Source of the DNA: Bacillota bacterium
GTDB taxonomy: Bacteria > Bacillota > Dethiobacteria > DTU022
Assembly: GCA_012510325.1 (NCBI GenBank)
Contig: JAAZIG010000236.1
Span: 1 to 7,959, forward strand
Direction of reading: 5' to 3'
Length of the DNA: 7,959 nucleotides
Part shown: positions 6,577-7,959 of the stretch, one piece after another
Position numbering within the stretch: the first letter of the stretch is position 1
How the letters are laid out: the number at the start of each line of letters is the position of its first letter
Notes under the pieces: model-generated
The model's database searches: none
The model's input: only the letters and a program-made list of their open reading frames with translations
Told to the model about the DNA's origin: nothing
Made by a program: the position numbers and the translations under genes

Positions 6577-7574
6577 CTCAGATCACTCCCCTCCCGTAAT
6601 TCTTTAAGCTGCCGGTACAACGCTTTCTCCTCTCCCGTCAGGGGAGAGGGAATATCGATGACCACCCGGACATACTGGTCGCCGCGGCCCTTGCCCGGAG
6701 TGGGAAAGCCCTTCCCCCTGAGGCGTAACTTCCGGCCGCAGCCGCTTTCCGGGGGCACTGTCATCTCGACCGGGCCGTCCAGAGTGGGCATGGTCACCCG
6801 GCTCCCCAGAGCGGCCTCATCGGGGCGCAGGCGCACCTCGCTTTCGATATCGCCGTCCCGAAGATGAAAATGAGGATGCGGCCGCAGCCGCACTTTCAGG
6901 TACAGATCCCCCGGCGGACCGCCGCCCAGCCCCTCGCCGCCCTGCCCTTTCAGGCGGATGCGGCTGCCCTCCCGGACCCCGGGGGGGATCCGCACCTCCA
7001 GGGTCTTCTCCGACACCACCTCACCGGTACCGCCGCAGCGGGGGCAGAAACCCTCCCCGCTCCTGCCCGCCCCGCCGCAGGCGGGGCAGACGGCGCCGCC
7101 GGCAACCCGCAGCTCCCGGGAAACGCCCCGGTAGGCCTCCTCAAGGGTCAGCTCGATTTCACTCTCCATATCCGGACCGCGCACCGTCATGGTGCGGAAA
7201 CCGCCCCCGGCAGCACGGCCGGGTCTCGCTCCTCCAAAAATTGTCTCGAAAAAATCGCTGAAACCGTCCCCGAAATCTCCCGTGGCGGTGTAGAAGCGAA
7301 AACCGTCCATATCCGGCGGGGCCTGAAAGTCCTGCCCATGCTCCCAGTCTTGGCCCAGCTTATCGTAGCGGGCCCTCTTTTCCGGATCTTTTAACACCTC
7401 GTAGGCTTCGTTAACCCGTTTAAATTGCTCCGCCGCTTCTGTTTTTTCATGAGCCGGACGCAGATCAGGATGCCATTTGCGGGCCAGACGGCGGTATGCC
7501 GACTTGATCTCTTTCTCGTCGGCGTCCCTTTTAAGGCCGAGGATCTCGTAATAGTCCTGGAATTGAACCGTCAT
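6573..7574 (-). CDS. CbpA/DnaJ-like J-protein with a reduced, single-site zinc finger
   Basis: A co-chaperone of 333 residues that should stimulate DnaK ATPase and hand over unfolded substrates. Seen: J-domain (about 6-73) with the essential HPD at 35-37; a Gly/Phe-rich linker (about 80-127); beta-rich CTD I (about 135-230) and CTD II (about 235-310); and a helical dimerisation tail (about 311-331). A small cysteine hairpin is inserted in CTD I: CPACGGAG (163-170) and CPRCGGTG (177-184). Class A DnaJ has four CxxCxGxG motifs binding two zincs; CbpA and other class B proteins have none. This protein has two, enough for one zinc, so it is intermediate between the classes. Its length and the adjacent CbpM-like gene favour CbpA over the housekeeping DnaJ. 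Start ATG 7574 has GGAGGGG 9 nt upstream. It is the first gene of the operon, driven by the promoter at 7668-7697. Confidence 0.93.
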   Translation of the reverse strand: MTVQFQDYYEILGLKRDADEKEIKSAYRRLARKWHPDLRPAHEKTEAAEQFKRVNEAYEVLKDPEKRARYDKLGQDWEHGQDFQAPPDMDGFRFYTATGDFGDGFSDFFETIFGGARPGRAAGGGFRTMTVRGPDMESEIELTLEEAYRGVSRELRVAGGAVCPACGGAGRSGEGFCPRCGGTGEVVSEKTLEVRIPPGVREGSRIRLKGQGGEGLGGGPPGDLYLKVRLRPHPHFHLRDGDIESEVRLRPDEAALGSRVTMPTLDGPVEMTVPPESGCGRKLRLRGKGFPTPGKGRGDQYVRVVIDIPSPLTGEEKALYRQLKELREGSDLR

Positions 7575-7619
7575 CTTCCCCTACCCCTCCCTTGATCGAC
7601 CATTTCCCGGTATGGTTGG

Positions 7620-7644
7620 ACCGCCGCTCCGGAGAAGCGGCGGT
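7620..7644. promoter_or_regulatory. Perfect 9-bp inverted repeat in the chaperone operon leader
   Basis: ACCGCCGCT (7620-7628), a 7-nt spacer and AGCGGCGGT (7636-7644) form a perfect inverted repeat. It lies about 17-41 nt downstream of the predicted transcription start and 46 nt before the dnaJ-like ATG. In RNA it would be a very stable hairpin, but with no T-run, so it is not a terminator. It could be a repressor operator. It is not CIRCE (TTAGCACTC-N9) and not a CtsR heptad. Its N7 spacing equals that of the HspR site HAIR, but the arms differ. Confidence 0.55.
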
Positions 7645-7667
7645 GAAAAATAGCTATTCTTGGGGCC

Positions 7668-7697
7668 AGTATAGCAAGATCGGCCCAGAGATGTCAA
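7668..7697 (-). promoter_or_regulatory. Sigma-A type promoter of the chaperone operon
   Basis: On the minus strand, a perfect -35 TTGACA (7697-7692), an 18-nt spacer, and -10 TATACT (7673-7668, five of six consensus bases) preceded by TGC, an extended -10. The predicted start of transcription is near 7661, giving a leader of about 87 nt before ATG 7574. The near-consensus sequence implies a strong promoter that would need repression to be stress-regulated. No sigma-32 or sigma-B style signature is seen. Confidence 0.88.
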
Positions 7698-7870
7698 TTG
7701 CCCACAGCCGCAAACTGCGCTCAGGAAAAGAGCATCTTCAGAGCTTTGCAAGCTGCAGGCGGAGGGTCCTGCAGGCGTGCCGGTACCGCCCTTGCCGTTG
7801 GTTCGGGGAATCGGTTGCGTCAGCGCACTTGCGGAAAGCGGTGCTCCTGTTTGGAGCGATTTTTTAATCC
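7698..7870. other. Non-coding stretch upstream of the chaperone promoter
   Basis: This is part of the 341-base gap between the J-protein gene and the right-edge gene. I see no convincing gene, tRNA, riboswitch or small RNA in it. The only pattern is a 9-bp direct repeat, CTGCAGGCG, at 7753-7761 and 7769-7777 (16 bp start to start), about 55-80 bp upstream of the -35. It could be an activator site or chance. A plus-strand open frame across 7592-7867 has no coding character. Confidence 0.4.
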
Positions 7871-7909
7871 AAAAAACCGCCGGGGCAGTTTCAGCCCCGG
7901 CGGTTTTAT
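7871..7909. terminator. Strong bidirectional intrinsic terminator
   Basis: AAAACCGCCGGGGC (7873-7886), loop AGTTTCA, and GCCCCGGCGGTTTT (7894-7907) form a perfect 14-bp stem. On the minus strand the stem ends in a run of six T (7876-7871). On the plus strand it ends in TTTTATC. It lies 8 nt beyond the TAA at 7918-7916, so it most likely terminates the gene entering from the right edge and insulates the chaperone promoter. Confidence 0.93.
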
Positions 7910-7915
7910 CAATAT

Positions 7916-7959
7916 TTAAGCCGGTTTGGCCTTTCCAACAACAGTGAAAACAGCAAGCT
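7916..7959 (-). CDS. C-terminal fragment of an unidentified gene (13 codons, enters from right edge)
   Basis: Reading minus strand from the edge, one frame gives LAVFTVVGKAKPA followed by TAA (7918-7916), immediately before the strong terminator. That position and the protein-like composition suggest the end of a real gene. A second frame (ending KY with TGA at 7911-7909) is also open but would place its stop at the base of the terminator stem. The fragment is too short to identify. Confidence 0.45.
   Translation of the reverse strand, partial: LAVFTVVGKAKPA

Noticed and set aside
7592..7867. 91-codon plus-strand open frame in the dnaJ upstream region
   Set aside because: It crosses the promoter and leader hairpin of the chaperone operon, has no ribosome site and no protein-like composition.
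7575..7870. CIRCE (HrcA) or CtsR operator upstream of the chaperone genes
   Set aside because: Neither TTAGCACTC-N9-GAGTGCTAA nor a tandem GGTCAAA heptad is present. The only perfect inverted repeat has different arms.

Overview
The window is high-GC and reads almost entirely on the minus strand. The gene content fits a bacterium of the Firmicutes/Clostridia kind. The main clues are a membrane-anchored G5-M23 cell-wall peptidase of the style common in Gram-positive anaerobes and an AddB-type (not RecBCD-type) recombination nuclease. A lineage call finer than that would be a guess. No mobile element, CRISPR array, rRNA or tRNA is visible.

Layout in the direction of transcription (right to left): (1) 7916-7959, the last codons of an unidentified gene, closed by a strong bidirectional terminator at 7871-7909. 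(2) 7575-7870, a non-coding leader region with an excellent sigma-A type promoter (TTGACA, 18 nt, TGC-TATACT) and a perfect 9-bp inverted repeat between promoter and first gene. (3) 7574-3695, a tightly coupled three-gene chaperone operon: a CbpA/DnaJ-like J-protein with an unusual half zinc finger, a CbpM-like MerR-fold small protein (ATGA overlap), and a full-length ClpB disaggregase (TGATG overlap). (4) 3454-3694, an intergenic gap with two hairpins downstream of clpB and an AT-rich promoter for the next gene. (5) 3378-2032, the membrane-anchored M23 peptidase, ended by a textbook terminator at 1976-2006. (6) 1799-1, the first 599 residues of an AddB-like helicase/exonuclease subunit that runs off the left edge.

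The chaperone operon is the functional core. J-proteins deliver substrates to DnaK, ClpB threads aggregated polypeptides in cooperation with DnaK, and CbpM-type proteins bind the J-domain of CbpA-type J-proteins and restrain them. No dnaK, grpE or hrcA and no CIRCE or CtsR-like operator lies in the window, so this looks like an accessory stress-chaperone locus, separate from the main dnaK operon, that makes the J-protein, its modulator and the disaggregase together. The peptidase and nuclease genes have their own or unseen signals and no evident functional tie to the chaperones. Most of the window is ordinary. The points worth a second look are the half zinc finger of the J-protein, the coupled J-protein/modulator/ClpB arrangement, and the inverted repeat in its leader.
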